Made by a program: the position numbers and the translations under genes
Part shown: positions 62,401 to 64,000 of the stretch, piece by piece
Layout: every line of letters starts with the position of its first letter
Numbering within the stretch: the first letter of the stretch is position 1
Source of the DNA: Brachypterus glaber
Taxonomy: Eukaryota; Arthropoda; Insecta; Coleoptera; Kateretidae
Assembly (NCBI GenBank): GCA_958510825.1
Contig: OY294047.1
Span: forward strand, 44,685,365 to 44,749,364
Direction: 5' to 3'
Length of the DNA stretch: 64,000 nucleotides
Notes under the pieces: generated by a model
Database searches by the model: none
Told to the model about the DNA's origin: nothing
What the model saw: only the letters and a program-made list of their open reading frames with translations

Positions 62401-64000
62401 CGTTTCGCCGTTACTCACTTTTAGTTCGACTTCGGAAAACACAGTTTTCTTGTACAATTTACTTTTTATATAAATATGAATTTAAAACCAAAAATCAATC
62501 TATCAAGCAAAACGTTTTTTAATCGCAAAAAAAGGTTACGTGACGTCCGTAACTTTTTAATAAATAGATTAATTTGATCAAACGTTACATTTTCTTGTTT
62601 ATTAATTGAAAATAAAAAAGACAATTTAATCTGAAAATGAAAAAAAAAATCCTTTTTGAAATTTTTAGAAGGGAACGTTCAAGTATTACGTAACTCAAAT
62701 TTTAATCATTTTGGACAGTATTTTTATTATACATTCCAAATGCTAGGTTGATTTTCAGATAAACAAAAAAAAATCACTTTTTTTCAAGATGATAAAGCAC
62801 TTAGTTTATCACGATGAATAGTGCATTGTTGTCATGTTTACGATTCTTAACGAATTTTTAATAAAAAATTGTTCCTTCTTTATTTTACTTTTTTGATTTT
62901 TAATTTTTTCATAATTTTATATAAAACAGTCTTTTGTTTTTAATTAGTAGAGGCAGGGTAGCAAATGTGGGCTAGGTCTTGTAATATGGGCTAGGTGGGT
63001 TTCTCAGCTATCCGATGCAGTTCTCTGCATCCGACTATCGCAAATCGTAAATGGCGAAGTTAAACTTCCACAGTAAAGATTCATTAATTAATTCATACAT
63101 TCGTTGACGTTTGAGAATTTATTTTTATTTTCCGTCCTTTTCAGCAAGCCACAGAACTTTTTTAGGTAAGTTTATAAATTCCGTTACCTGATAGATAACA
63201 ACGTTTTCAAAACCATTTCTGCAACAAATTAAAGCCACATAATCGGGCTTTGGACTTTACTTCTTTTGTTGTATACACCGAGTATTTTTGCAATATGGGC
63301 CATCCCTGTGTTTCTATTATGGGTTATATAGAACTATGTATGTAAGCCTAGAATTTTTCTAGGAGGCCAAGGAAAGATCAGCAACAGCCAAGAATAGAAG
63401 AAAATGGAACTAGGGCGATATGGAACGCGCTATAATAGCGATGAGACAGTACGAGATGGGTACCTTCAAAGCTTTAAAAATGTTTAATATACCACGTTCT
63501 ATATTAGGAGTTATTTGATTTATTATTTCATTTTAGATATAACTTTTATACTTTTAACTTTTTGCGACCAATAAGATTGATTGCCACTTCAAATCTAATA
63601 TTTATTACACAATTTTGGGGCAGCCCATATTTAGAGCCAATTTCAAATCGACACAAAAGTGCACCTTCTCACTATTTACGAAATAATGAATTTATTGTTT
63701 TAATCAATATGAATTTATAACAGGTTGTGACTAATTAATATAGCTATCGTTGGGTACGTTTGGTATTGGAACTAAACTTTTATTTATTTTTTTACAAGAA
63801 AAAATAAAATAGGTAGCCCATATTTGCTTCCTTTCCTCTAAGTAAGAGAATGTAATTAAATTGACCTATTTAATTCAAAGTTATGGAGCTCACGTGACCT
63901 TTTTTTGCATAATCGTGCACAAACTAACCTGCCAAAACGAATCCGACGCCGATTGACCCCTGATTTTCTCTTGCATTTTTTTAATTTCCTGGTACGATTC
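53479..64000 (-). CDS. C-terminal part of a phosphotyrosine-motif adaptor, possibly Stumps/BCAP-like (partial)
   Basis: Five minus-strand exons: 64000-63929 (continues off the edge), 62320-62108, 58603-58496, 55842-55764 and 53573-53479 (stop). All phases agree; 188 residues. The segment begins with a coiled coil (ESYQEIKKMQEKIRG), then SDSFWQQMRSWFHKKKE, a Ser/Thr-rich disordered stretch, a Pro-rich PPAPKPVKTFPAFE segment and several tyrosine motifs: EEDYSRG, HYIQMPP (YxxM, PI3-kinase p85 type), REYMNIPP and REYMNFKP (YxN, Grb2/Drk type). The last two form a repeated motif. This suits a receptor-tyrosine-kinase adaptor; Stumps/Dof (the insect BCAP homologue, acting in FGF signalling) is my best guess. 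The DBB and ankyrin parts would lie outside. Gene reality is strong; identity is tentative. Confidence 0.7.
55021..55533 (+). repeat. 520-bp direct repeat, copy 2
   Basis: Second copy of 52726-53245, inside the last intron of the adaptor gene. Confidence 0.85.
55585..55715. repeat. Interspersed repeat shared with 61755-61885
   Basis: Both hold GAAAATTT, TAA(C/T)TCAAGAACGCTT-like, CAA(G/A)TT...ATCCA(A/G)AGTTCT and GGATTGTTTTTGGTA(T/A)AA blocks in order. Dispersed repeat of unknown class. Confidence 0.55.
56632..57377. repeat. Composite element with minisatellites
   Basis: Inverted ends CGAGGG(C)CTGACCGCG at 56632 and CGCGGTCAGCCCCTCG ending 57377. Inside are two GAGTTCCTC(N)n minisatellite arrays (56665-56740 and 57225-57345), each preceded by the same GACCGCGTCTGAAATTTGTA block. 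Between them are about four 65-75 bp tandem units (56817-57105) containing TTTGTCCCTGACGGTTTCT and GGCGCCCCAAAATTACC. Open frames across it are repeat-derived. Confidence 0.75.
57782..58330. repeat. Foldback element
   Basis: Arms about 57782-57905 and 58210-58330 pair (AGGGGGTCATTTAACGGTAC mirrored; ATCTATAAAAAAA ends). The loop contains multiple TTGACCTT / AAGGTCA half-sites in both orientations. Confidence 0.75.
58629..58748. repeat. MITE with GC-rich hairpin
   Basis: TACA(A)GGGCGAAAAGTTAA mirrored by TTAACTTTTTGCCCGTGTA, with GGGCCGGCC...GGCCGGCCC in the loop. It lies 25 bases upstream (intron side) of the 58603-58496 exon acceptor. Confidence 0.75.
59455..61303. repeat. 1.85 kb foldback with ~430-bp arms
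   Basis: 59455-59884 and about 60868-61303 are reverse complements with scattered mismatches (e.g. GACCATGGAACATGGTAGTAG, CTGCAGA, GATTCCGAATATGTTTTAAG mirrored). The loop of about 1 kb is AT-rich and lacks a recognisable frame; the 60752-61045 open frame is within the arm and loop. It sits in an intron of the adaptor gene. Confidence 0.8.
61755..62075. repeat. Interspersed repeat pieces
   Basis: 61755-61885 matches 55585-55715. A CTGTCGGTCGGTCCGTCGGT block precedes it. 62038-62070 repeats AGGGGAAGGTATTATTTTGT seen near 20822. Confidence 0.5.
62949..63839. mobile_element. TIR element carrying a decayed HTH-psq/pogo-type remnant
   Basis: Ends AGAGGCAGGGTAGCAAATGT and its imperfect mirror (AGAGGAAAGGAAGCAAATAT on the minus strand), with a further GGGCTA block. 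890 bases, inside the adaptor intron between 62321 and 63928. An internal fragment encodes part of a helix-turn-helix (see 63381-63516). Probably a non-autonomous derivative. Confidence 0.6.
63381..63516 (+). pseudogene. Pipsqueak-type HTH (pogo-like transposase) fragment
   Basis: One frame reads KNRRKWN, a stop (63411-63413), then MERAIIAMRQYEMGTFKALK and MFNIPRSIL before another stop. This matches the layout of psq/pogo N-terminal HTHs (W...MxxAIxAVxxGxMGxxxAxxxFxVPRSTL). It is clearly broken and has no catalytic domain nearby. Confidence 0.55.

Overview
The window is AT-rich nuclear DNA of an animal, almost certainly an insect (order not determinable from sequence alone; beetle-like in feel). 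The genes have short exons with GT/AG introns. I rebuilt their exon chains by hand, checking splice phase at every junction. The genome is crowded with foldback and miniature transposons, and most of the window is intron or transposon-derived.

Left part. A cytoplasmic dynein 1 intermediate chain gene (minus, 5' end at 12204, running off the left edge) includes a 7-residue microexon at 2393-2413. Back to back with it begins a single-domain rhodanese gene with a mitochondrial-type leader (13079-14368, plus). A second, leaderless rhodanese gene follows (14776-23310, plus). Its 6.7 kb first intron hosts an intact four-exon zinc-finger/MULE-type transposase gene (15976-19031). Its second intron hosts a head-to-head Penelope-like palindrome with a 13-bp target duplication.

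Middle. A 4.3 kb Tc1/mariner-type element with unusually long terminal inverted repeats (23525-27779) carries a broken transposase. NKAP (28988-32312, minus, five exons, complete) follows. Next is a small secreted WAP-domain protein (35366-42847, plus), whose first intron is split by a very young Ty3/Gypsy retrotransposon: two identical 247-bp LTRs, CTAT target duplication, tRNA-Leu-type primer site, gag and pol in different frames. EBAG9/RCAS1 (44077-45721, plus, two exons) comes next.

Right part. A third rhodanese gene with a secretory-type N-terminus (48159-49005, minus) has the same three-exon, same-phase structure as the second. Beyond it is a Harbinger-type miniature element interrupted by a second head-to-head palindrome with the Penelope-type insertion signature, and a tentative THAP-type first exon (52075). 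The last 10.5 kb is the C-terminal part of a phosphotyrosine-motif adaptor (minus, 53479 to beyond 64000), possibly a Stumps/BCAP-type protein, whose introns are full of repeats including a decayed pipsqueak-HTH transposase remnant.

The host genes have unrelated functions (dynein transport, sulfur transfer, RNA-linked transcription control, secretion, signalling adaptor) and do not form a pathway. The unifying theme is the density and nesting of mobile DNA. The most unusual signal is a pair of unrelated palindromic insertions sharing one architecture: outward-facing arms, a conserved CCTGAAGATG...stem...GAAA motif with compensatory stem changes, a right-hand tail of about 39 bp and 13-bp target duplications.
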